Shown: positions 54,111 through 63,362 of the stretch, piece after piece
Position numbering within the stretch: the stretch's first letter is position 1
Layout of the letters: every line of letters starts with the position of its first letter
DNA from: Pseudomonas sp. CHM02
GTDB lineage: Bacteria; Pseudomonadota; Gammaproteobacteria; Pseudomonadales; Pseudomonadaceae
DNA: 64,000 bases
Direction: 5' to 3'
NCBI RefSeq assembly: GCF_000612585.1
Contig: NZ_JFCA01000018.1
Coordinates: forward strand, 1 to 64,000
Made by a program: the position numbers and the translations under genes
Notes under the pieces: model-generated
The model's database searches: none
Told to the model about the DNA's origin: nothing
What the model saw: only the letters and a program-made list of their open reading frames with translations

Positions 54111-55466
54111 ATGACGACTCGTACCCGTATCCTCACCGGCATCACCACCACCGGCACGCCGCACCTGGGCAACTACGCCGGTGCGATCCGCCCGGCCATC
54201 CTCGCCAGCCAGGACGCCAATGCCGATTCCTTCTACTTCCTGGCCGACTACCACGCCCTGATCAAATGCGATGACCCGCAGCGCATCCAGCGCTCGCGCA
54301 TGGAAATCGCCGCGACCTGGCTGGCCGGCGGCCTGGATGTGAACCGCGTGACGTTCTATCGCCAATCGGACATCCCGGAAATCCCCGAGCTGACCTGGCT
54401 GCTCACCTGCGTTGCCGCCAAGGGCCTGCTCAACCGCGCCCACGCCTATAAGGCGTCGGTGGACAAGAACGTGGAAGCCGGCGAAGACCCGGATGCGGGC
54501 ATCAGCATGGGCCTGTACAGCTACCCGGTGCTGATGGCGGCGGACATCCTGATGTTCAACGCGCACAAGGTGCCGGTCGGTCGTGACCAGATCCAGCACG
54601 TGGAAATGGCCCGCGACATCGGCCAGCGCTTCAACCACCTGTTCGGCAACGGTAAAGAATTCTTCACCATGCCCGAGGCGTTGATCGAAGAAAGCGTCGC
54701 CACCTTGCCGGGCCTGGATGGTCGCAAGATGTCGAAGAGCTACGACAACACCATCCCGCTGTTCACCAGCGCCAAGGACATGAAGGACGCCATCTCGCGG
54801 ATCGTCACCGACTCCCGCGCGCCCGGCGAAGCCAAGGACCCGGACAATTCGCACCTGTTCACCCTGTACCAGGCGTTTGCCAGCAAGGCCCAGGAAGAAG
54901 AGTTCCGCGCCGAGCTGCTGCAAGGGCTGGGCTGGGGCGAGGCGAAAAACCGTCTGTTCCAACTGTTGGATGGCCAACTGGGCGAAGCCCGCGAGCGCTA
55001 CCATCAATTGATGTCGCGCCCATCCGACATGGAAGACCTGCTGCTGGTCGGTGCCAACAAGGCCCGTGCGGTGGCGGCGCCGTTCCTGGCTGAGCTGCGT
55101 GAGGCGGTGGGCCTGCGTTCGTTTGTCAACCAGGCGGCCGCGCCGGTCGCAACCAAGAAGAAAGCCGCAAAAGCCGCGCGCTTCGTGAGCTTCCGTGAAG
55201 ACGACGGCAGCTTCCGCTTCCGCCTGCTGGCGGCGGACGGCGAGCAACTGCTGCTGTCGCGCAACTTTGCCGATGGCAAGGTGGCGGGCGCAGTGACCAA
55301 GCAACTGCAAGGCGGCGGCGCGCTGGACCTGCGCACCGAGGCGCTGGGCTTCAGTGTTTGGCTGGACGGCGCGGCAGTCGCTGACAGCGCCGAGTTCGCC
55401 GACGAAGCGTCCCGTGATGCAGCCATCGCCGCTTTGCGCGTCGCGTTGACCCCCATCGAGGATTAA
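54111..55466 (+). CDS. trpS: Tryptophanyl-tRNA synthetase with C-terminal extension
   Basis: A 451-residue class I synthetase that charges tRNA-Trp. The HIGH-like motif is GTPHLGNY (about residues 15-22) and the KMSKS loop is GRKMSKSYDN (about 204-213). The catalytic body ends near residue 340. After an Ala/Lys-rich linker (VATKKKAAKAAR) a 95-residue domain follows with FVSFREDDGSFRFRLLAADG and LLSRNFADGK, which resembles the YegP/DUF1508 fold. Most TrpRS proteins of about 335 residues lack it; I believe it is common in pseudomonads. Its role is not known. Confidence 0.95.
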   Translation: MTTRTRILTGITTTGTPHLGNYAGAIRPAILASQDANADSFYFLADYHALIKCDDPQRIQRSRMEIAATWLAGGLDVNRVTFYRQSDIPEIPELTWLLTCVAAKGLLNRAHAYKASVDKNVEAGEDPDAGISMGLYSYPVLMAADILMFNAHKVPVGRDQIQHVEMARDIGQRFNHLFGNGKEFFTMPEALIEESVATLPGLDGRKMSKSYDNTIPLFTSAKDMKDAISRIVTDSRAPGEAKDPDNSHLFTLYQAFASKAQEEEFRAELLQGLGWGEAKNRLFQLLDGQLGEARERYHQLMSRPSDMEDLLLVGANKARAVAAPFLAELREAVGLRSFVNQAAAPVATKKKAAKAARFVSFREDDGSFRFRLLAADGEQLLLSRNFADGKVAGAVTKQLQGGGALDLRTEALGFSVWLDGAAVADSAEFADEASRDAAIAALRVALTPIED

Positions 55467-55496
55467 CCCGACCAAGGGTTGATTGCCATTATCCAA

Positions 55497-55525
55497 GGCC
55501 GTCGTTACAGTGACGGCCCGTTTTT
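55497..55525 (+). terminator. Terminator-like hairpin between trpS and zapE
   Basis: GGCCGTC pairs with GACGGCC over an eight-base loop, then CGTTTTT. It lies 30 bases past trpS and only 20 bases before the zapE start. If it stops all transcripts, zapE has no room for its own promoter, so it is more likely partial. Confidence 0.65.
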
Positions 55526-55545
55526 GTTGCCTTGCTAACGAAATT

Positions 55546-56640
55546 ATGACGCCCCTAGAACGATATCAAGCTGATCTGAAACGCCCTGAATTCTTCCATG
55601 ACGCGGCCCAGGAAAACGCGGTGCGTCATTTGCAGCGCCTGTACGATGACCTGATCGCGGCCTCGCAGAGCAAGCCAGGGATGTTCAGCAAGCTGTTTGG
55701 CAAAAAAGACCACACGCCGGTCAAAGGCCTGTACTTCTGGGGCGGTGTGGGCCGTGGCAAGACCTACCTGGTCGATACGTTCTTCGAAGCGCTGCCGTTC
55801 AAGGAAAAGGTGCGGACGCACTTCCACCGCTTCATGAAGCGCGTGCACGAAGAGATGAAGACCCTGCCGGGCGAGAAAAACCCGCTGACCATCATCGCCA
55901 AGCGCTTTTCCCAAGAGGCGCGGGTGATCTGCTTCGATGAATTCTTCGTCTCCGACATCACCGACGCGATGATTCTCGGCACCTTGATGGAAGAGCTGTT
56001 CAAGAACGGCGTGACCCTGGTCGCCACCTCGAACATCGTGCCGGACGGCTTGTACAAGGACGGCCTGCAACGCGCGCGCTTCCTGCCGGCCATCGCGCTG
56101 ATCAAGCAGAACACCGAGATCGTCAACGTCGACAGCGGCGTCGACTACCGCCTGCGTCACCTGGAGCAAGCGGAGCTGTTCCACTTCCCGCTGAACGAAG
56201 CGGCCCACGAAAGCCTGAAGAAGAGCTTCCGCGCCCTCACGCCGGAATGCACCCAGGCGGTGGAAAACGACAAGTTGATGATCGAGAATCGCGAAATCAT
56301 CGCGCTGCGCACCTGCGATGACGTGGCCTGGTTCGAGTTCCGCCAGCTGTGCGACGGCCCGCGTAGCCAGAACGACTACATTGAACTGGGCAAGATCTTC
56401 CACGCAGTGATCCTCAGTGGCGTGGAACAGATGAGCGTCACCACCGACGACATCGCGCGACGTTTCATCAACATGGTCGACGAGTTCTACGACCGTAACG
56501 TCAAGCTGATTATCTCGGCGGAAGTCGAGCTCAAGGATTTGTATACCGGCGGTCGCCTGAACTTCGAGTTCCAGCGCACCCTGAGTCGCTTGCTGGAAAT
56601 GCAGTCCCACGAATTCCTGTCGCGCGGTCACAAGCCTTAA
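55546..56640 (+). CDS. zapE: Cell division ATPase ZapE (AFG1-like)
   Basis: A 364-residue AAA-type ATPase. Walker A is WGGVGRGKTYL (about residues 66-76), Walker B VICFDEFFVSD, with the arginine-finger region YKDGLQRARFLPAI and sensor VATSNIVPDGLY. ZapE binds FtsZ and destabilises its polymers under low oxygen or heat in E. coli. The ATG at 55546 gives MTPLERYQADL, the standard start. It lies on the same strand as trpS, 79 bases downstream. Confidence 0.95.
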   Translation: MTPLERYQADLKRPEFFHDAAQENAVRHLQRLYDDLIAASQSKPGMFSKLFGKKDHTPVKGLYFWGGVGRGKTYLVDTFFEALPFKEKVRTHFHRFMKRVHEEMKTLPGEKNPLTIIAKRFSQEARVICFDEFFVSDITDAMILGTLMEELFKNGVTLVATSNIVPDGLYKDGLQRARFLPAIALIKQNTEIVNVDSGVDYRLRHLEQAELFHFPLNEAAHESLKKSFRALTPECTQAVENDKLMIENREIIALRTCDDVAWFEFRQLCDGPRSQNDYIELGKIFHAVILSGVEQMSVTTDDIARRFINMVDEFYDRNVKLIISAEVELKDLYTGGRLNFEFQRTLSRLLEMQSHEFLSRGHKP

Positions 56641-56667
56641 TCAATCTCCAGCTCAATGGAGATCTAA

Positions 56668-56758
56668 TGTGGGAGCCGGGCTTGCCCGCGATGGGTGTGT
56701 ATCAGTCAACTTATTTGCTGGCTGATACACACCCATCGCGGGCCAGCCAGCTCCCACA
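56668..56758. repeat. REP doublet, TGTGGGAGCCGGGCTTGCCC type
   Basis: Arms TGTGGGAGCCGGGCTTGCCC and CGGGCCAGCCAGCTCCCACA face each other, and the spacer itself holds a strong inner dyad (GATGGGTGTGTATCAG and CTGATACACACCCATC). It lies between the convergent zapE and GlxA-type regulator genes. Confidence 0.85.
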
Positions 56759-56779
56759 ATGGTTTGCGTTTGCCTGAGA

Positions 56780-57775
56780 TCAGGCGGCCTGCTGGAATTG
56801 CTGGCGGTACTGGTTCGGCGACAACTCCGTGTGCTGCCTGAACAATCGCGCAAAGAAACTCGCATCGTCGTAACCCACCTCATAACTGATGGTCTTGATG
56901 CTCTTGCGGCTGCCCGAAAGCAGGCCTTTGGCTGTCTCGATACGCAGCCGCTGCAGGTAATGCAGCGGCTTGTCACCGGTGGCGGTCTGGAAGCGGCGCA
57001 TGAAGTTGCGGATGCTCATGCCGTGTTCCCTTGCGACGTCTTCGAAGCGGAATTTATCGGCGAAGTGTTCTTCGAGCCAGTGTTGGATCTGCAGGATGAT
57101 CACGTCCTGGTGCAGCTTCTGTCCGCCAAACCCAATGCGTCCAGGCGAATAGCTGCGCTGCACCTCGTAGAGAATGTCGCGGGCCACGGCCTGGGCGATG
57201 TTGGCGCCACAGAAGCGTTCGATCAGGTAGATGTAGAGGTCGCACGCCGAGGTGGTGCCGCCCGCGCAATACAGGTTGTCGGCGTCGGTGAGGTGCTTGT
57301 CCTGGTTGAGCTGGACCTTGGGGAAACGTTCGCTGAAGGCGTTGAAGAAGCGCCAGTAGGTGGTTGCCTCCTTGCCGTCGAGCAGGCCGGCTTCGGCCAG
57401 CCAGAACACCCCGGTGGCTTCGCCGCACAGCACCGCACCGCGTGCGTGCTGTTCGCGCAACCACGGCAGCACCTGCGGGTAGCGCCTGCACAAGGCATCG
57501 AAGTCATCCCAGAAGGCCGGCAGCACGATGATGTCGGCGTCTTCCAGGCCGCCGTCCACCGGCATGATCACATCACTGAAGCTGCGTACCGATTGCCCGT
57601 CGGGGCTGACCAGGCGCGTTTCAAACGCGGGTGTCAGGCCCAGGCCTTGCTGTTTGCCGTAACGCAGGCTGGCGAGATGGAAGAAATCCTTGGCTTGCAT
57701 GAGGGTTGAAGCGAATACCCGATCAATGGCCAAAATGCTGACGCGCCGCAACGGCGTGGAGATTTGGTTAGACAT
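56780..57775 (-). CDS. GlxA-family transcriptional regulator (DJ-1/PfpI plus AraC)
   Basis: A 331-residue regulator with an N-terminal class I glutamine-amidotransferase-like (DJ-1/PfpI) domain (about 10-190; the nucleophile elbow reads VLCGEATGVFWLAEAG, so the Cys is present) and a C-terminal AraC-type DNA-binding domain (230-328) with FEDVAREHGMSIRNFMRRF and ISYEVGYDDASFFARLFRQ. Relatives in Pseudomonas control amino-acid or quaternary-amine catabolism (GbdR, CdhR, ArgR). The ligand is not evident. It is divergent from the acyl-CoA dehydrogenase gene (145-base gap), a possible target. Confidence 0.92.
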   Translation of the reverse strand: MSNQISTPLRRVSILAIDRVFASTLMQAKDFFHLASLRYGKQQGLGLTPAFETRLVSPDGQSVRSFSDVIMPVDGGLEDADIIVLPAFWDDFDALCRRYPQVLPWLREQHARGAVLCGEATGVFWLAEAGLLDGKEATTYWRFFNAFSERFPKVQLNQDKHLTDADNLYCAGGTTSACDLYIYLIERFCGANIAQAVARDILYEVQRSYSPGRIGFGGQKLHQDVIILQIQHWLEEHFADKFRFEDVAREHGMSIRNFMRRFQTATGDKPLHYLQRLRIETAKGLLSGSRKSIKTISYEVGYDDASFFARLFRQHTELSPNQYRQQFQQAA

Positions 57776-57920
57776 AATTTCATTTATTCTTATAGGGGAA
57801 AGTGGTCACCAGACGGCTGGATCGTCTTATTTTTTGTCGCATGTGTCCAGTGTCCCGTGATGCCTTCGCGGCATAGTCTCTGTGGGTTCGTCCTTGTCCG
57901 ACAATCCACGCAGGTGACCC

Positions 57921-59057
<1,137 letters not shown>

Positions 59058-59077
59058 CCCTGGGTAGGGCTGATGAC

Positions 59078-59149
59078 GCCATTGCCGGCAAGCTGGCTCC
59101 TACAGAGGGATGCATTGCCAATGTAGGAGCCGGCTTGCCGGCGATAGCG
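59078..59149. repeat. REP pair in outward (swapped) order
   Basis: A right-type arm (CATTGCCGGCAAGCTGGCTC) is followed by a left-type arm (TGTAGGAGCCGGCTTGCCGG), the same unusual order as at 24902-24985. The two swapped copies also share the ACAG..GGGA..TGCATT-like spacer start. It lies between convergent genes. Confidence 0.75.
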
Positions 59150-59162
59150 GTCTAAGGATCAA

Positions 59163-60203
59163 TCAAGGCGCTGGGTTTGGATGATCCTTCTGAATCGCCT
59201 CGATCCCCTCCAGCACCTCTTTCGACAACGTCAGGTTGGCACTGGCAATGTTGCTGTCCAGTTGCTCCAGGCTGGTGGCGCCAATGATGTTGCTGGTCAC
59301 GAACGGCTGCTGGGTCACGAACGCCAAGGCCATCTGCGCCGGGTCCAGGCCGTGCTCCCGCGCCAGTGCGACATAACGGCTGCGCGCCGCTTCCGATTGC
59401 GGGTTGAAGTAGCGGCTGAAGCGGCTGTATTCCGTCAGGCGTGCCTTTGCCGGGCGGGCACCGTTTTCGTACTTGCCGCTGAGCATGCCGAACGCCAGCG
59501 GTGAGTACGCCAGCAGGCCGCATTGTTCGCGAATCGCGACTTCCGCCAGGCCCACTTCAAAACTGCGGTTGAGCAGGTTGTAGGGGTTTTGGATCGACAC
59601 CGCGCGGGTCCAGCCGCGGGCTTCGGCCAGGGCCAGGAATTTCATGGTGCCCCACGGCGTTTCGTTGGACAGGCCGATGTGGCGGATCTTGCCCGCCTTG
59701 ACTTGCTCGTCCAGCGCTTCGAGGGTTTCTTCCAGCGGCGTGAGATCGTCTTCGTCCTTGTGCTTGTAGCTCAACTGGCCGAAGAAGTTGGTGCTGCGTT
59801 CCGGCCAGTGCAACTGGTAGAGGTCGATCCAGTCGGTCTGCAAGCGCTTGAGGCTGGCGTCCAGGGCTTCGACGATGTGCTTGCGGTTGTGGCGCAGGTG
59901 ACCATCGCGGATGTAGTCGATGGTGTTGCCGGGGCCGGCGATCTTGCTGGCGAGGATCCAGTCGGCGCGGTCGCCACGGCTCTTGAAGTAATTACCGATG
60001 TAGCGCTCGGTGGTGGCGTAGGTGTCGGCCTTGGGCGGCACCGGGTACATTTCGGCCGTGTCGAGGAAATTGATCCCCGCGGCCTTGGCCCGCTCGATCT
60101 GTGCAAAGGCCTCTGCCTCGCTGTTCTGCTCGCCCCAGGTCATGGTGCCCAGGGCTATCGCGCTCACGTTCAGATCCGTACGGCCCAGCTGTCGATAATC
60201 CAT
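59163..60203 (-). CDS. Aldo/keto reductase (Tas-like)
   Basis: A 346-residue NADPH-dependent oxidoreductase with the TIM-barrel AKR fold; its length and sequence are those of E. coli Tas. The catalytic set is visible as FLDTAEMYP (Asp and Tyr), ILASKI (Lys) and DLYQLHWPER (His). The coenzyme region is near GATSLEQLDSN. Tas has been tied to tyrosine-auxotroph suppression; the natural substrate is not known. The ATG at 60203 has AGGAG seven bases upstream; the eight in-frame residues before it are excluded. It precedes rplM divergently. Confidence 0.92.
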   Translation of the reverse strand: MDYRQLGRTDLNVSAIALGTMTWGEQNSEAEAFAQIERAKAAGINFLDTAEMYPVPPKADTYATTERYIGNYFKSRGDRADWILASKIAGPGNTIDYIRDGHLRHNRKHIVEALDASLKRLQTDWIDLYQLHWPERSTNFFGQLSYKHKDEDDLTPLEETLEALDEQVKAGKIRHIGLSNETPWGTMKFLALAEARGWTRAVSIQNPYNLLNRSFEVGLAEVAIREQCGLLAYSPLAFGMLSGKYENGARPAKARLTEYSRFSRYFNPQSEAARSRYVALAREHGLDPAQMALAFVTQQPFVTSNIIGATSLEQLDSNIASANLTLSKEVLEGIEAIQKDHPNPAP

Positions 60204-60380
60204 CGGGTACTCCTTCGGGGAAAACAATCATAAAAGCAGGTTGAATTTTTTTTCGCAATCTGCATAATTGCCCACCTCTTTCTGCAGTGGAAGTGATGCG
60301 CCGCCTGCCGAAGAATCTTGCCGTTGAACGGACGCGCCGACCCGAGCCCCCGATAGCGTCTGTATCCGGCTGCCTTTGAC

Positions 60381-60409
60381 TTGTCAAAGTACGCACTATT
60401 CAGTAAGAT
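60381..60409 (+). promoter_or_regulatory. rplM: Predicted sigma-70 promoter of rplM-rpsI
   Basis: TTGTCA and TAAGAT are separated by exactly 17 bases, each one mismatch from consensus. The start would be near 60416, giving a leader of about 35 bases. Confidence 0.65.
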
Positions 60410-60451
60410 CCGCCGTCTAATTTACAGGGCGGCCCCTGAGGCTATTAAAGA

Positions 60452-60880
60452 ATGACAACTTTTACTGCAAAACCGGAAACAGTTCAGCGCGACTGGTTTG
60501 TCGTCGACGCCGCTGGTCAGACCCTGGGTCGTCTGGCCACTGAAGTCGCCAGCCGTCTGCGTGGCAAGCACAAGCCTGAGTACACCCCTCACGTTGACAC
60601 CGGTGACTACATCGTGATCATCAACGCTGAGCAGGTTCGTGTAACCGGCAACAAAGCAAGCGACAAAATGTACTACCGTCACTCCGGTTTCCCAGGCGGT
60701 ATCAAGTCTTCCAACTTCGAAGGCCTGATTGCCAAGAAGCCTGAAGCCCCGATCGAAATCGCGGTCAAAGGCATGCTGCCTAAGGGCCCACTGGGTCGCG
60801 ATATGTTTCGCAAGCTGAAAGTCTATGCGGGCGCTGTACACCCTCATGCTGCTCAGCAGCCCCAAGAACTGAAGTTTTAA
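60452..60880 (+). CDS. rplM: 50S ribosomal protein L13
   Basis: A 142-residue ribosomal protein that binds 23S rRNA early in large-subunit assembly. [20 protein letters not shown] at the start and [21 protein letters not shown] near the end are the family signatures; the length is standard. It forms an operon with rpsI, 14 bases downstream. In E. coli L13 represses this operon through its mRNA leader; whether that holds here is not shown. Confidence 0.98.
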
Positions 60881-60894
60881 CGGAATAGTTCATT

Positions 60895-61287
60895 ATGTCG
60901 GCGACTCAAAATTACGGCACTGGCCGTCGCAAAACCGCAACCGCACGCGTTTTCCTGCGTCCGGGCACTGGTAACATCTCGATCAACAACCGCTCCCTGG
61001 ACAACTTCTTCGGCCGCGAAACTGCCCGCATGGTAGTTCGTCAGCCGCTGGAACTGACCGAGACCGTTGAAAAGTTCGACATCTACGTCACCGTTATCGG
61101 TGGCGGTGTAAGTGGTCAAGCTGGCGCAATCCGCCACGGTATCACTCGCGCTCTGATGCAGTACGACGAAACCCTGCGTGGCGCTCTGCGCAAAGCTGGC
61201 TTCGTGACTCGTGATGCCCGTGAAGTTGAACGTAAGAAAGTCGGTCTGCGTAAAGCGCGTAAGCGTCCGCAGTACTCGAAGCGTTAA
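60895..61287 (+). CDS. rpsI: 30S ribosomal protein S9
   Basis: A 130-residue small-subunit protein whose basic C-terminal tail ([11 protein letters not shown]) reaches the P-site tRNA. The conserved [18 protein letters not shown] near the start and [19 protein letters not shown] in the middle are intact. It follows rplM in the usual operon and is closed by a terminator. Confidence 0.98.
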
Positions 61288-61303
61288 TTCGCTTTACGTT
61301 CCA

Positions 61304-61343
61304 CAAAAACGCCCAGCCTCCTCGACGGAGCTGGCGTTTTTTT
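61304..61343 (+). terminator. Rho-independent terminator of rplM-rpsI
   Basis: AACGCCCAGCCTCC pairs, with one bulge, with GGAGCTGGCGTT, followed by a run of T. It lies 17 bases past the rpsI stop. Confidence 0.88.
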
Positions 61344-61442
61344 ATTGCCTGCAATTTATGCATAAAAATCGCCGTGACAACTTGCCACATCCGTAGACCC
61401 CCTATACTACAAGGCCTGGAGGCTGAGCCCAGGGCAATTCCC

Positions 61443-61471
61443 TTGTCATACGTGTGGCTTTTCATTACCAT
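61443..61471 (+). promoter_or_regulatory. petA: Possible promoter of petABC
   Basis: TTGTCA (61443-61448) and TACCAT (61466-61471) are 17 bases apart; the -10 matches consensus in four of six. The leader would be about 77 bases. No other clear site is seen between the rpsI terminator and petA. Confidence 0.4.
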
Positions 61472-61554
61472 TCGGCAAAATTTTTATAAGTACAGATACA
61501 ACACTTAGTAGACGTCTGATTTAACAGGCCAAAAAGCTGATGGGAGAGGACTGA

Positions 61555-62151
61555 ATGAGCAATGACGGCGTGAATGCAGGCCGGCGTCGCTTCTTGGTAG
61601 CAGCCACATCCGTGGTGGGTGCTGCAGGAGCGGTGGGGGCTGCGGTCCCGTTCGTGGGGTCATGGTTTCCCAGTGCCAAGGCGAAAGCCGCAGGTGCACC
61701 GGTGAAGGTGAATGTCAGCAAGATCGACCCAGGCCAGCAGATGATTGCTGAGTGGCGCGGTCAGCCAGTATTCATCGTTCGTCGTACTGAGGAAATCCTG
61801 GGGAATCTGAAGAAAATCGAAGGTCAGCTGTCTGACCCCGACTCGAAGAATTCCGACCAACCCGCTTACGTCGATAAGGAAGTTCGCTCGATCAAGCCGG
61901 AAATTCTGCTGCTGATCGGTATTTGCACCCACTTGGGTTGCTCGCCTACCTTCCGCCCCGAAGTCGCTCCAGCCGACTTGGGCAAGGACTGGGTCGGAGG
62001 CTATTTCTGCCCCTGCCACGGCTCCCACTATGACCTGGCCGGTCGCGTCTACAAGTCACAGCCCGCACCCTTGAACCTGCCAGTTCCGCCGCATCACTAC
62101 GAGACTGACAGTGTCATTGTCATTGGCGTCGACGAGGGGGAGAAAGCCTGA
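61555..62151 (+). CDS. petA: Ubiquinol-cytochrome c reductase, Rieske iron-sulfur subunit
   Basis: A 198-residue subunit of the cytochrome bc1 complex that takes the first electron from ubiquinol. The N-terminus has a twin-arginine motif (GRRRFLVAATS) and a single membrane anchor (about 15-38). The 2Fe-2S cluster ligands are in CTHLGCSP and CPCHGSHYD: two Cys, two His and the disulfide pair. The start has GGGAGAGGA upstream. The TGA overlaps the petB ATG by one base (TGATG). Confidence 0.98.
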   Translation: MSNDGVNAGRRRFLVAATSVVGAAGAVGAAVPFVGSWFPSAKAKAAGAPVKVNVSKIDPGQQMIAEWRGQPVFIVRRTEEILGNLKKIEGQLSDPDSKNSDQPAYVDKEVRSIKPEILLLIGICTHLGCSPTFRPEVAPADLGKDWVGGYFCPCHGSHYDLAGRVYKSQPAPLNLPVPPHHYETDSVIVIGVDEGEKA

Positions 62152-63362
62152 TGAGCAAGTTCATGGATTGGGTGGATGCGCGTTTCCCCGCCACTAAAAT
62201 GTGGGAGGACCATCTCAGCAAGTACTACGCGCCCAAAAACTTCAACTTCTTCTACTTCTTCGGTTCTCTGGCACTGCTGGTGCTGGTCAACCAGATCGTC
62301 ACCGGCGTCTGGCTGACGATGAGCTACACCCCATCGGCAGAAGAGGCGTTCGCCTCCGTCGAGTACATCATGCGCGACGTCGAGTACGGCTCGATCCTGC
62401 GCCTGCTGCACTCCACCGGTGCGTCGGCGTTCTTTATCGTCGTCTACTTGCACATGTTCCGCGGCCTGCTCTACGGCTCCTACCAGAAGCCTCGTGAGCT
62501 GGTGTGGGTCTTCGGCATGCTGATCTACCTGGCGCTGATGGCCGAAGCCTTCATGGGTTACCTGCTGCCGTGGGGCCAGATGTCGTACTGGGGGGCCCAG
62601 GTGATCATCTCGCTGTTCGGTGCGATCCCGGTGATCGGCAATGACCTGACGCAGTGGATCCGTGGTGACTACCTGATCTCGGGCATCACCCTGAACCGCT
62701 TCTTCGCCTTGCACGTGGTCGCCTTGCCGATCGTGATCCTGGGCCTGGTGGTGCTGCACATCCTGGCGCTGCACGAAGTGGGTTCCAACAACCCGGATGG
62801 TGTGGACATCAAGAAGCACAAGGACGAAAACGGCGTACCGCTGGACGGCATTCCGTTCCACCCTTACTACACCGTGAAAGACATTGTCGGCGTAGTGGTG
62901 TTCCTGTTCGTGTTCTGTTCGATCGTGTTCTTTTTCCCGGAGATGGGCGGTTATTTCCTGGAGAAGCCTAACTTCGAACAGGCCAACGCCTTCAAGACGC
63001 CTGAGCACATTGCCCCGGTCTGGTACTTCACGCCGTTCTACGCGATCCTGCGCGCGATCCCCGACAAACTCATGGGCGTGATCGCCATGGGCGCGGCCAT
63101 CGCGGTGCTGTTCGTGTTGCCTTGGCTCGACCGCAGCCCGGTCAAGTCCATGCGCTACAAGGGCTGGCTGAGCAAGATCTGGCTGTGGGTGTTCTGCATC
63201 GCATTCGTGATCCTGGGTGTACTGGGCGTTCTGGCGCCGACCCCTGAGCGTACGCTGCTGTCGCAGGTCTGCACCTTCCTGTACTTCGCCTACTTCATTC
63301 TGATGCCGTTCTACACCCGGCTCGAGAAGACCAAACCGGTTCCGGAAAGGGTGACTGGCTGA
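62151..63362 (+). CDS. petB: Ubiquinol-cytochrome c reductase, cytochrome b subunit
   Basis: A 403-residue integral membrane subunit carrying hemes bL and bH and both quinone sites. Heme His pairs lie in RLLHSTGASAFFIVVYLHMFRG and RFFALHVVALPIVILGLVVLHILALHEVG. The Qo-site PEWY-like motif appears as APVWYFTPFY. At least eight membrane spans can be seen. It overlaps petA and petC by one base each (TGATG), so the three subunits are made in coupled fashion. Confidence 0.98.
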   Translation: MSKFMDWVDARFPATKMWEDHLSKYYAPKNFNFFYFFGSLALLVLVNQIVTGVWLTMSYTPSAEEAFASVEYIMRDVEYGSILRLLHSTGASAFFIVVYLHMFRGLLYGSYQKPRELVWVFGMLIYLALMAEAFMGYLLPWGQMSYWGAQVIISLFGAIPVIGNDLTQWIRGDYLISGITLNRFFALHVVALPIVILGLVVLHILALHEVGSNNPDGVDIKKHKDENGVPLDGIPFHPYYTVKDIVGVVVFLFVFCSIVFFFPEMGGYFLEKPNFEQANAFKTPEHIAPVWYFTPFYAILRAIPDKLMGVIAMGAAIAVLFVLPWLDRSPVKSMRYKGWLSKIWLWVFCIAFVILGVLGVLAPTPERTLLSQVCTFLYFAYFILMPFYTRLEKTKPVPERVTG

